Below, one piece after another: positions 7,204 to 14,258 of a DNA stretch of 18,805 nucleotides. A model generated the notes under the pieces. It was not told the DNA's origin and searched no databases. It saw nothing but the letters and a program-made list of their open reading frames with translations. The position numbers and the translations under genes are program-made. Origin of the DNA: an uncultured Megasphaera sp. (GTDB lineage: Bacteria; Bacillota; Negativicutes; Veillonellales; Megasphaeraceae). Position 1 is the stretch's first letter, and every line of letters begins with the position of its first letter. The stretch is taken from the NCBI RefSeq assembly GCF_900539295.1, contig NZ_UQBH01000035.1, positions 1-18,805 of the forward strand, in the 5' to 3' direction.

Positions 7204-9483
7204 ATGTTAGAATTTCCCATTAAACGCACGATTATCATAGACGACTCGAAAAAGAAGAAGGGCCGTAAAAAAAAGGCCGACGGTGAAAAGACGGTCATTC
7301 ACGGTACGGTAAACCTTCCCAAGAAAGAACCCCTGAAGAAACTCGACAAGCTTCCGAAAAACGCCAAGAATCTGGTCATCGTGGAATCGCCGGCGAAAGC
7401 CAAGACTATCGAACGGTTCCTCGGCAGCGGCTATAAGGTCATGGCCAGCCGCGGCCATCTGCGCGACTTGCCGCGCAACCAGTTCGGCGTCAATATCGAA
7501 GAAGGCTTTGTCCCGACCTATACCAATATGTGGGACAAGCGTAAACTCATCGACGACTTGCAGGAAGAATACGTCCGCTCGAAAAAAGTCTTTCTGGCAA
7601 CTGACCCGGACCGCGAAGGCGAAGCCATTTCCTGGCATTTGGCCCATTTGTTGGATATCGATCCCAAGGACAAATGCCGCATCATGTTCCATGAAATCAC
7701 GAAAAAGGCGATCGTTGAAGCGATAAAAAAACCGGAACCGATTGACATCAAGAAGGTCGATGCCCAGCAGGCGCGGCGTATCTTGGACCGCATCGTGGGC
7801 TATAAATTGAGCCCTTTGCTCTGGAAAAAGGTCTGTAAGGGCCTCAGTGCCGGCCGCGTTCAGTCCGTTGCCGTCCGTTTAATTTGCGAACGAGAAGAAG
7901 CCATCAAGGCCTTCGTACCGGAAGAATATTGGACCGTCGGCGGGACCTATGTCACTGACGACGGATTGACCCTGACGACGGAACTGACCAAGATCGACGG
8001 CAAAAAAGCCGAAGTCCTCAATGAAGAGGGAGCCCAGAATATCGTTCACGACCTCAGTTGGGAAAGCCGCGGCGAAACGCAGGAACCCGATAAAATCATG
8101 AAGGTCGAAAAACGCAAGCGTAAACGTCAGCCTCAACCGCCGTTTACGACGTCGACGATGCAGCAGGAATGCGTCGGCAAGCTCAATTTCGGCGCCAAGA
8201 AGACGATGATGCTGGCTCAGCAGCTCTATGAAGGCCTCGATATGGGCGACCAGGGCCACGTCGGCCTCATCACCTACATGCGTACCGACTCGGTCCGCAT
8301 CAACGACGACATGGTTCAGGCGGCGCGGGACTTTATTACGGCTAACTACGGAGCCGAATACGTGCCCGAACAGCCGCGGACCTATAAGACAAAGCAGTCC
8401 AGCCAGGACGCCCACGAAGCCATTCGTCCGACGTCCTTAGAATTGACGCCCTATAAGGTTTCCGACTTCCTGTCGCGGGATCAATTGCGCCTCTATACCT
8501 TGATTTGGAATCGTTTTTTGGCCAGCCAGATGGAATCGGTCGAAACGGAACACATGGCTATCGTCATCGAAAGCGGCAAGTACGAACTGCGGGCTGCCGG
8601 CTACAAGGTCCTCTTCAAGGGCTTTACGGAGCTCTATGAAGATGCCAAGAAGGATAAGACCTTGACCGAACTGCCCCATATTTCGGCTAATACCATCGTC
8701 CATAACAAGGCCGTAACGCCCCAGCAGCACTTTACCCAGCCGCCGGCACGCTACACCGAAGCCAGCCTGATCAAGACCCTCGAAGAAAAGGGCATCGGCC
8801 GGCCGAGTACCTACGCGCCGATTATGGATACGATCCAAAACCGCAATTACGTCGAAAAGAAGGATAAGCAGTTCATTCCGACGGAGCTCGGCGTCATCAT
8901 TGTCGACCTTCTTAAGAAATACTTTGCCCGCATCATCAACGTCAGCTTTACGGCCCATATGGAAGAATCCCTCGACGCCATAGAACAAGGCGACGATACG
9001 TATCCACACGTCCTGCAGGAATTTTATGACATCTTTAAGCCTGAAATGGACGAGGCTGAAACGAAGATGGAAAAGGTCACCATTTCCGGTCAGGAATCGG
9101 GCCAGATCTGCGAAGTCTGCGGATCGCCCATGGTCTATAAATTCGGACGCTTCGGCAAATTCCTGGCCTGCTCCAACTTCCCGGAATGCCGCAATACCAA
9201 GGCCATCGTCGAAGATTTGGGCATTACCTGCCCGAAATGCGGCAAGGGGTCGCTCATCAAGCGCAAGTCGAAACGAGGCCGCGTCTTTTACGGCTGCAGC
9301 CAGTATCCGGACTGCGACTTCGTCCTCTGGAACCAGCCTGTCGACAAGAAATGTGACTTGTGCGGCAGCATCATGATTGTCAAACATTATAAAAAAGGCC
9401 CTGATAAGCTCTTTTGCAGCAACGGGGACTGTGAAAACCATAAAAAAGGTGAGGTAGTGAGTCAACCACTCACAGAAGAGTGA
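7204..9483 (+). CDS. topA: DNA topoisomerase I (type IA)
   Basis: Relaxes negative supercoils by single-strand cleavage and passage. The 759-aa protein starts with a Lys-rich extension (residues 1-55) before the Toprim domain: NLVIVESPAKAKT with catalytic Glu61 and DPDREGE with acidic residues at 134-138. The active-site tyrosine is Tyr358 in TYMRTDSVRI. Three C-terminal Cys4 zinc ribbons run from residue 636: CEVC/CSNFPEC, CPKC/CSQYPDC and CDLC/CSNGDC. ATG 7204 follows AGGA at 10 nt; a start nearer the Toprim domain has no ATG and no ribosome binding site. The codons after about residue 752 (SQPLTEE and the stop) appear to come from the right end of the inserted tnpB element, so the natural C-terminus was probably slightly different. 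Function should not be affected because the last zinc ribbon is complete. Confidence 0.96.
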   Translation: MLEFPIKRTIIIDDSKKKKGRKKKADGEKTVIHGTVNLPKKEPLKKLDKLPKNAKNLVIVESPAKAKTIERFLGSGYKVMASRGHLRDLPRNQFGVNIEEGFVPTYTNMWDKRKLIDDLQEEYVRSKKVFLATDPDREGEAISWHLAHLLDIDPKDKCRIMFHEITKKAIVEAIKKPEPIDIKKVDAQQARRILDRIVGYKLSPLLWKKVCKGLSAGRVQSVAVRLICEREEAIKAFVPEEYWTVGGTYVTDDGLTLTTELTKIDGKKAEVLNEEGAQNIVHDLSWESRGETQEPDKIMKVEKRKRKRQPQPPFTTSTMQQECVGKLNFGAKKTMMLAQQLYEGLDMGDQGHVGLITYMRTDSVRINDDMVQAARDFITANYGAEYVPEQPRTYKTKQSSQDAHEAIRPTSLELTPYKVSDFLSRDQLRLYTLIWNRFLASQMESVETEHMAIVIESGKYELRAAGYKVLFKGFTELYEDAKKDKTLTELPHISANTIVHNKAVTPQQHFTQPPARYTEASLIKTLEEKGIGRPSTYAPIMDTIQNRNYVEKKDKQFIPTELGVIIVDLLKKYFARIINVSFTAHMEESLDAIEQGDDTYPHVLQEFYDIFKPEMDEAETKMEKVTISGQESGQICEVCGSPMVYKFGRFGKFLACSNFPECRNTKAIVEDLGITCPKCGKGSLIKRKSKRGRVFYGCSQYPDCDFVLWNQPVDKKCDLCGSIMIVKHYKKGPDKLFCSNGDCENHKKGEVVSQPLTEE

Positions 9484-9620
9484 GCTTGTAAGTCAGAAAA
9501 ACATAGGTAATTGCGACATCCTAAAGATGCCTCCCTAATTCTGCCTACATCATCGGGCAGTTGACGATGCCCGTTTTGCCGGGGAGATTTACTCCGAGGC
9601 AGTTGTTATCCTCTCGTAAC
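9461..9620 (-). ncRNA. Predicted right-end guide RNA (reRNA/omegaRNA) of the tnpB element
   Basis: In this family the RNA from the tnpB 3' end to the element's right end forms the scaffold, and flanking DNA supplies the guide. On the minus strand the region downstream of the tnpB stop folds into successive hairpins: CGGGCA/TGCCCG (9568-9573 with 9554-9559), GGCATC/GATGTC with loop TTTAG (between about 9512 and 9533), and the terminal CTCAC/GTGAG (9480-9484 with 9469-9473). The guide would be the complement of about 9441-9460, inside the topA 3' end. The 5' boundary is unknown and may lie within tnpB. The fold is visible; function is inferred from the family. Confidence 0.5.
9554..9577 (+). 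terminator. Possible intrinsic terminator downstream of topA
   Basis: On the plus strand CGGGCA (9554-9559) pairs with TGCCCG (9568-9573), followed by TTTT. The stem is only 6 bp but fully GC-rich at its base. The same hairpin read on the minus strand is part of the predicted guide RNA, so its use as a topA terminator is uncertain. Confidence 0.35.
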
Positions 9621-10815
9621 GAGGGTGATTGTCTCCGGAAATCCACATCGTACCAAGATGCTGGATATTCATAGCTCCGATACGGTCATCATTGGATTGG
9701 TATCCGCATTGACAGCGATACAGGTGTTGGTGAGGCTTACGGTTTTCCTTATGAACAGTAGCGCACTTCGGGCAACGCTGAGAGGTGTATTTGGCCGAGA
9801 CTTTCAATACTTCCGAACAATTTTCGTGAGCCTTGTAGGTCAGATATTGCTCAAGCTGATAGAAAGGCCAGCTTCTCAGGTCGTAATTCTGTTTGGCAGT
9901 TTGGGAGAGATTTGATGCTTCAAAGCTGACACCCGTCAAATCTTCCAGCACAAACAGCGTATCTTTGCCGTATTTCGTAACGAGTGTCTTAGAAATCCGA
10001 TGATTTACATCAGACATCCAACGGTTCTCTCGTCCGGAAAGGGCTTTGAGTCTGCGCTTTGCAGATTTTGTGCCTTTGGATTGGAGCTGCTGTCTGACTT
10101 TGAGAAACTTGTGTCGTTTGGCCGCAATTTTTCGCCCGGAAACAAATTCGGTTTTACCTTGTTCATCGTAACTGACCGTCAGGAATCGCAAGCCACGGTC
10201 AATCCCGACAACGTGACGTACGTTCTCCCTCTGGAAAACTTCAACAGATTTGGTAACCGGAATATGCAGATACCATAGGCCTTTGAGTTCAACTAACTTT
10301 GCTGTGCCAAGAGTCCATGAGCCGTCCAGATATTTCGAAAATGACTTGCTTTTAAAGGTGCATTTTGTTCTTTTACCGAGTGTGTTGATAGACAGGCTTT
10401 GTCCGTTATCCACGAAGCTATAATCGCGATTGCGAACCAAATCCGCTTGCGGGCGCTTGAAGAAGAGGGGTTTCCAAAGCTATTCGAGCGTTTTAGTGAT
10501 GTATTTCCAGCTGCCATCTTGGTCCTTGTATTTGTATGGCTTTTGGAAGAGCTGTTGCTTGACAGTCTTATAGCGAGCCATAGTCGTCTTGATGGACGAT
10601 TGTGCAAGCTGCGACTTTAAGCCAAACAACACACGAAGCTCGCAATATAGTTCTTTGTTGAGGCTTTGATAAGCCAAGTTGAATTGATTGTCGAAGATGT
10701 ATTGCGACACAAAATTACAAGCCTGACGATAATGTTCCGTCATTTTGCGAAACATCATCTCTTGCTCTGGAGTAACATGGATATGAAGTTTTATGGTTTT
10801 TGTTAGGTCGGACAT
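9589..10815 (-). pseudogene. tnpB: TnpB RNA-guided nuclease/transposon protein, interrupted by one amber codon
   Basis: TnpB is the RuvC-type RNA-guided DNA endonuclease of IS200/IS605 elements. The full frame is 409 codons, normal for the family, but an in-frame TAG sits at 10480-10482. The N-terminal piece has 111 residues from ATG 10815 (GTG 10824 is an alternative) and ends ...ITKTLE. The frame continues unbroken after the stop with LWKPLFFKRPQADLVRNRDYSF. Because the two parts share one frame, the lesion is a single nonsense change, most simply TGG (Trp) to TAG. Everything else looks intact. The RuvC residues are Asp206 (GIDRG), Glu291 (VLEDLTG) and Asp377 (SNDDRIGAMNI); the zinc ribbon CPKC/CQC begins at residue 348. 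A TTG at 10440 could restart the distal part but has no convincing ribosome binding site. GGTGAG 4 nt before ATG 10815 is a reasonable ribosome binding site for the intact gene. Confidence 0.88.
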
Positions 10816-10840
10816 TTTTCTCACCGGCCTTTCTGAAATT

Positions 10841-10867
10841 ATATGGTTTTCATCAATACCACCATAT
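10841..10867 (-). repeat. Subterminal left-end hairpin of the tnpB element
   Basis: ATATGGT (10841-10847) and ACCATAT (10861-10867) form a perfect 7-bp stem around a 13-nt loop, 26 nt upstream of the tnpB ATG. IS200/IS605 elements carry such subterminal hairpins at the left end for recognition by the Y1 transposase. Confidence 0.55.
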
Positions 10868-10900
10868 CATACATTTTACTAAAACTCTAGTATTTTAAGA

Positions 10901-10966
10901 AAGTGAGGTGATGCGGGCGTTTCTCCCCGACCTAAGAGGTTGGCGTATCCTGCCCGCATTATAATA
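10901..10966 (+). promoter_or_regulatory. Structured trmFO translation-initiation region
   Basis: The trmFO ATG at 10967 has no Shine-Dalgarno within the usual distance. A strong GAGGTGAT-type site lies at 10905-10912. Between them ATGCGGGC (10911-10918) pairs perfectly with GCCCGCAT (10952-10959), and inside it CCGACCT (10927-10933) pairs with AGGTTGG (10937-10943) with one G-U pair. If folded, the hairpin removes 49 nt and leaves about 9 nt between GAGG and the ATG, close to optimal. The same stretch also encodes a 17-codon ORF, MRAFLPDLRGWRILPAL, whose TAA ends 2 nt before the trmFO ATG. Confidence 0.5.
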
Positions 10967-12289
10967 ATGAAGAATAGTGTCTTAATTATCGGTGCCGGTC
11001 TGGCCGGATCGGAAGCGGCCTGGCAGCTCGTCAGCCGTGGAATTCCGGTGGAACTGGTCGAAATGAGGCCAGTCAAATCGTCGCCGGCCCATCATACGGA
11101 ATATTTTGCCGAACTGGTCTGCAGCAATTCCCTGCGGGCAGCCAATATCGAAAACGCCGTCGGCCTGTTGAAGGAAGAAATGCGCCGCCTGGGCTCATTG
11201 ATCATGGAATCGGCCGATATCAACCGCGTTCCCGCCGGCGGGGCTCTGGCCGTCGACCGCCTGCCCTTTAGTCAGTACGTGACGGAAAAATTGGCCGCCC
11301 ATCCCTTGGTCACCATTCGCCACGAAGAAGTGACGGAGCTTCCGACGGATCAGATCTGCATCGTTGCCAGCGGTCCCTTGACCAGTGACGCCCTGTCCGA
11401 TACCATCGCCAAATTGACCGGGGAAGGGTACTTCCATTTCCACGATGCTGCAGCGCCTATCGTTACCGTCGAATCTCTCGATATGAATAAGGTCTATCGG
11501 GCGGCCCGCTACGGCAAGGGCGGCGCCGACTATTTGAACTGCCCCTTTACGCAGGAAGAATACGAAGCCTTTTGGCAGGCCTTGACGGCGGCCGAATGTG
11601 CCGAACTCCACGACTTTGAAAAGGACGACAGCGTCTTTGAAGGCTGCATGCCCATCGAAGTCATGGCCGGCCGCGGCATCGACACCATGCGTTTCGGTCC
11701 CATGAAGCCCGTCGGTCTCGAACTGCCTGATACGGGAGAACTGCCTTATGCCGTCGTTCAGCTGCGCCAGGATAACGGCAGTGCAACCCTGTACAACATC
11801 GTCGGCTTCCAGACCCATCTTAAATTCCCGGAACAGAAACGAGTCTTTTCCATGATTCCCGGTCTTGAAAACGCCGAATTCGTGCGCTACGGCGTCATGC
11901 ACCGCAATTCCTACATCAATTCGCCGGAACTGCTCATGCCGACGCTGCAGCTGCGCAAGCAGCCGAATCTCCTCTTTGCCGGACAATTAACCGGTGTCGA
12001 AGGCTATTTGGAATCGGCGGCCATGGGCCTCTTAGCCGGTATCAACGCCGCCCGCCTCCTCAATGAAAAAGAAGGCCTGACCTTCTCCAAGCGGACGGCC
12101 ATCGGCGGTCTCAGCCAGTACATCTCCAGCGGCCCCAATAAGCATTTCCAGCCGATGAACATCAACTTCGGCATTATGGAGCCTTTGGGCATTAAGAAAC
12201 GCATGAAGAAAAAAGAAAAAAACGCCCTCTTAGCACAGCGGGCACTCGATGAAATTGAACAAATGAAGGGGGACATGATTCATGTCTAA
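10967..12289 (+). CDS. trmFO: Folate-dependent tRNA (uracil-54-C5)-methyltransferase TrmFO
   Basis: Makes ribothymidine at tRNA position 54, using 5,10-methylenetetrahydrofolate as the methyl donor and FAD as reductant. The 440-aa protein begins with the FAD-binding Rossmann motif LIIGAGLAGSEAAW (6-19). The conserved Cys52 (VCSNSLR) and Cys227 (EGCMPIEVMAGRG) correspond within one position to the two catalytic cysteines of the Bacillus enzyme. The C-terminal GGLSQYI and FQPMNINFGI segments are present. ATG 10967 gives the normal N-terminus; the in-frame TTG at 10940 adds nine residues and sits against its would-be ribosome binding site, so I reject it. The gene overlaps hslV by 8 nt. In many Firmicutes trmFO follows topA directly, which suggests that the tnpB element has split an older topA-trmFO arrangement. 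Confidence 0.95.
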   Translation: MKNSVLIIGAGLAGSEAAWQLVSRGIPVELVEMRPVKSSPAHHTEYFAELVCSNSLRAANIENAVGLLKEEMRRLGSLIMESADINRVPAGGALAVDRLPFSQYVTEKLAAHPLVTIRHEEVTELPTDQICIVASGPLTSDALSDTIAKLTGEGYFHFHDAAAPIVTVESLDMNKVYRAARYGKGGADYLNCPFTQEEYEAFWQALTAAECAELHDFEKDDSVFEGCMPIEVMAGRGIDTMRFGPMKPVGLELPDTGELPYAVVQLRQDNGSATLYNIVGFQTHLKFPEQKRVFSMIPGLENAEFVRYGVMHRNSYINSPELLMPTLQLRKQPNLLFAGQLTGVEGYLESAAMGLLAGINAARLLNEKEGLTFSKRTAIGGLSQYISSGPNKHFQPMNINFGIMEPLGIKKRMKKKEKNALLAQRALDEIEQMKGDMIHV

Positions 12290-12833
12290 CGGAATGACTA
12301 CAGAATTTCACGCCACGACGATCTGCGCCGTTCAGCGCGACGGCAAGACGGCCATCGCCGGCGACGGGCAGGTCACCATGGGCAACGCCGTCATCATGAA
12401 GGGGACGGCTCAAAAAGTTCGCCGCCTCTATCACGGCAAGATCATCAGCGGCTTTGCCGGCTCGGTGGCCGACGCTTTTACGCTCTTTGATCACTTTGAA
12501 GAAAAACTGAATGAACACAACGGCAACCTGGTCCGCAGCGCCGTCGAACTGGCTAAAGAATGGCGGTCCGACAAGGTTCTCCATAAACTGGAAGCCCTGC
12601 TCCTGGTCGCTGACAGCCAGCGCATCCTGCTCATTTCGGGCAACGGCGAAGTCATCGAACCGGACGACGGCGTCTTGGCCATCGGCTCCGGCGGCAACTA
12701 CGCCCTGTCTTCGGCGCGGGCCCTCATACAGAATACGGACCTGTCGGCCCGGGAAATCGCCGAAAAATCCCTGCACATCGCAGCCGATATCTGCGTCTAC
12801 ACCAACCACAACGTCATTGTCGAAGAAATTTAA
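12282..12833 (+). CDS. hslV: HslV (ClpQ) peptidase subunit of the HslUV protease
   Basis: Threonine peptidase that forms the double-hexamer core of the ATP-dependent HslUV protease in the cytoplasm. The 183-aa precursor has a short propeptide (residues 1-11) followed by TTICAVQ, so the nucleophile is Thr12 after processing. The proteasome-beta-like GDGQVTMG (near residues 28-35) and the GSGGNYALSSARAL helix are present. The N-terminal threonine distinguishes it from the serine form of Bacillus subtilis ClpQ. Its ATG lies inside the last codons of trmFO (8-nt overlap), with AAGGGGGA about 8 nt upstream. hslU follows after 15 nt. Confidence 0.95.
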   Translation: MSNGMTTEFHATTICAVQRDGKTAIAGDGQVTMGNAVIMKGTAQKVRRLYHGKIISGFAGSVADAFTLFDHFEEKLNEHNGNLVRSAVELAKEWRSDKVLHKLEALLLVADSQRILLISGNGEVIEPDDGVLAIGSGGNYALSSARALIQNTDLSAREIAEKSLHIAADICVYTNHNVIVEEI

Positions 12834-12848
12834 GAAAGAGGTACCTTT

Positions 12849-14246
12849 ATGGAACAATCATCATGGACGCCAAAACAAATCGTGGCGGAACTGAATAAAT
12901 ATATCGTAGGTCAAGGGGAAGCCAAGAAATCCGTTTCCATTGCCCTGCGCAACCGCTGGCGCCGCAAACGCCTGAGCGAAGACATGCAGGATGAAATCAT
13001 CCCCAAGAATATTCTCCTCATCGGCCCGACGGGCGTCGGTAAAACGGAAATCGCCCGCCGCCTGGCAAAACTCGTCGGTGCGCCCTTCATCAAGGTCGAA
13101 GCGACGAAGTACACCGAAGTCGGCTACGTCGGCCGCGACGTCGAACAGATGATCCGCGACCTCGTTGCCAACGCTATCCGCATGGTCCAGGAACAGGAAA
13201 GCCAGCGCTATGAAGAAAAGGCCGAAGCCGAAGCCAATAAACGGATTCTTCAGGTCTTCTGGCCGAAAAAATCCGTCGTAGAAAAAGTAAAGAACCCGAT
13301 GGATGTCTTCTTTGGCAGCGATGACGACGAAGACAAGGAAGAACCGAAACAGCTCGAAGAAGGCAATTCCGACCGCCGTCAAAAGATGCTGGAAGATATT
13401 TGCGCCCATAAGATGGACGACCGCGAAATCGAAGTCGAAGTGGCCGAACAGGGCCCGGGCTTCCAAGGCATCTTGACGGGCAATTCAACGGAAGAACTGA
13501 CCAACAACTTCCAGGAAATGCTGGGCAGCATCATGCCGAAAAAGAAAAAGAAGAAGAAAATGACCGTCGCCAAGGCGCGGGAAATCTTCAAAGAAGAAGA
13601 ACTGGAAAAATGCCTCGACATGGATACCATCGTCGACAAGGCCGTGGCCGCTACGGAAGAATCGGGCATCGTCTTCATCGATGAATTCGATAAGATCGCC
13701 GAAAAAGGCCGCACCAACGGTCCCGACGTATCCCGCGAAGGGGTCCAGCGCGACATCCTGCCCATCGTCGAAGGGGCGACGGTCAATACCAAATACGGGC
13801 CGGTCAAGACTGACCACATTCTCTTTATCGCTGCCGGCGCCTTCCACGTATCGAAGCCGAGCGACCTCATTCCCGAACTCCAGGGCCGCTTCCCGATCCG
13901 CGTCGAACTCCAGTCACTGACCGTCGAAGACTTCCGCCGCATCCTGACCGAACCGAGTCAATCCTTGGTCAAACAGTATACGGCTCTCCTCGAAACGGAA
14001 GGCCTGACCTTGGAATTTACAGACGACGGCATCAATGCCATTGCCGAATACGCCTATCGGGTCAACCGGGAAACAGAAAACATCGGCGCTCGCCGGCTGC
14101 ACACGATCTTGGAAAAAATCCTCGAAGACGTAGCCTATGAAGCTCCCGATATCGACGAAAAACACATCGTCATCGACAAGGATTTCGTCGCCGGCAAACT
14201 CCATGACGTCGTTCAGAACGTCGACCTCAGCCATTACATTTTATAA
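12849..14246 (+). CDS. hslU: HslU (ClpY) AAA+ ATPase subunit of the HslUV protease
   Basis: Hexameric unfoldase that feeds substrates to HslV. The 465-aa protein has Walker A GPTGVGKT at 59-66, the pore motif GYVG at 91-94, Walker B FIDEFDK with Asp278-Glu279, and the sensor-2 GARRLHT segment near the C-terminus. It ends DLSHYIL, the kind of C-terminal tail that inserts into HslV to activate it. The intermediate (I) domain is highly charged, with an acidic DDDEDKEE stretch and a run of seven lysines just before the MTVAKAREIF helix. AAAGAGGT lies about 7 nt upstream of ATG 12849. Tight linkage to hslV supports the assignment. Confidence 0.96.
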   Translation: MEQSSWTPKQIVAELNKYIVGQGEAKKSVSIALRNRWRRKRLSEDMQDEIIPKNILLIGPTGVGKTEIARRLAKLVGAPFIKVEATKYTEVGYVGRDVEQMIRDLVANAIRMVQEQESQRYEEKAEAEANKRILQVFWPKKSVVEKVKNPMDVFFGSDDDEDKEEPKQLEEGNSDRRQKMLEDICAHKMDDREIEVEVAEQGPGFQGILTGNSTEELTNNFQEMLGSIMPKKKKKKKMTVAKAREIFKEEELEKCLDMDTIVDKAVAATEESGIVFIDEFDKIAEKGRTNGPDVSREGVQRDILPIVEGATVNTKYGPVKTDHILFIAAGAFHVSKPSDLIPELQGRFPIRVELQSLTVEDFRRILTEPSQSLVKQYTALLETEGLTLEFTDDGINAIAEYAYRVNRETENIGARRLHTILEKILEDVAYEAPDIDEKHIVIDKDFVAGKLHDVVQNVDLSHYIL

Positions 14247-14258
14247 AGGACGCGACTG

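Larger units (their letters stand above)
9461..10880 (-). mobile_element. IS200/IS605-superfamily element, tnpB-only (IS1341-type)
   Basis: A minus-strand tnpB with subterminal hairpins at both sides lies between topA and trmFO. Read on the minus strand, the right end is CTCAC-tcttct-GTGAG followed by TGGTTGAC. A short hairpin directly before a GTTGAC-type terminus is typical of tnpB-only elements, and places the end near 9461. The left end holds the ATATGGT/ACCATAT hairpin (10841-10867). The outer left boundary is not resolved; it should lie within about 10-25 nt beyond the hairpin, so 10880 is an estimate. No tnpA (Y1 transposase) is present, so movement would need a transposase in trans. 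The superfamily does not make target duplications, and none is evident. The element is opposite in direction to topA and trmFO. Confidence 0.75.

Noticed and set aside
8437..9465. Long minus-strand open frame (342 codons) opposite topA
   Set aside because: Shadow frame of the zinc-ribbon and core region of topA; no domain and no initiation signal.
9461..10880. CRISPR or other defence locus
   Set aside because: No repeat-spacer array or cas genes; the RuvC and zinc-ribbon protein with end hairpins fits a tnpB transposon.
10911..10964. 17-codon ORF MRAFLPDLRGWRILPAL upstream of trmFO as a leader peptide gene
   Set aside because: SD-to-ATG spacing is only 2 nt and the start lies in a strong stem; the hairpin-bridged trmFO start explains the arrangement better. 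Kept only as an alternative in the findings.
13536..13563. A-rich lysine tract in hslU as a slippage site
   Set aside because: The frame is intact through the run and AAG/AAA codons alternate; no shortened product would make sense here.
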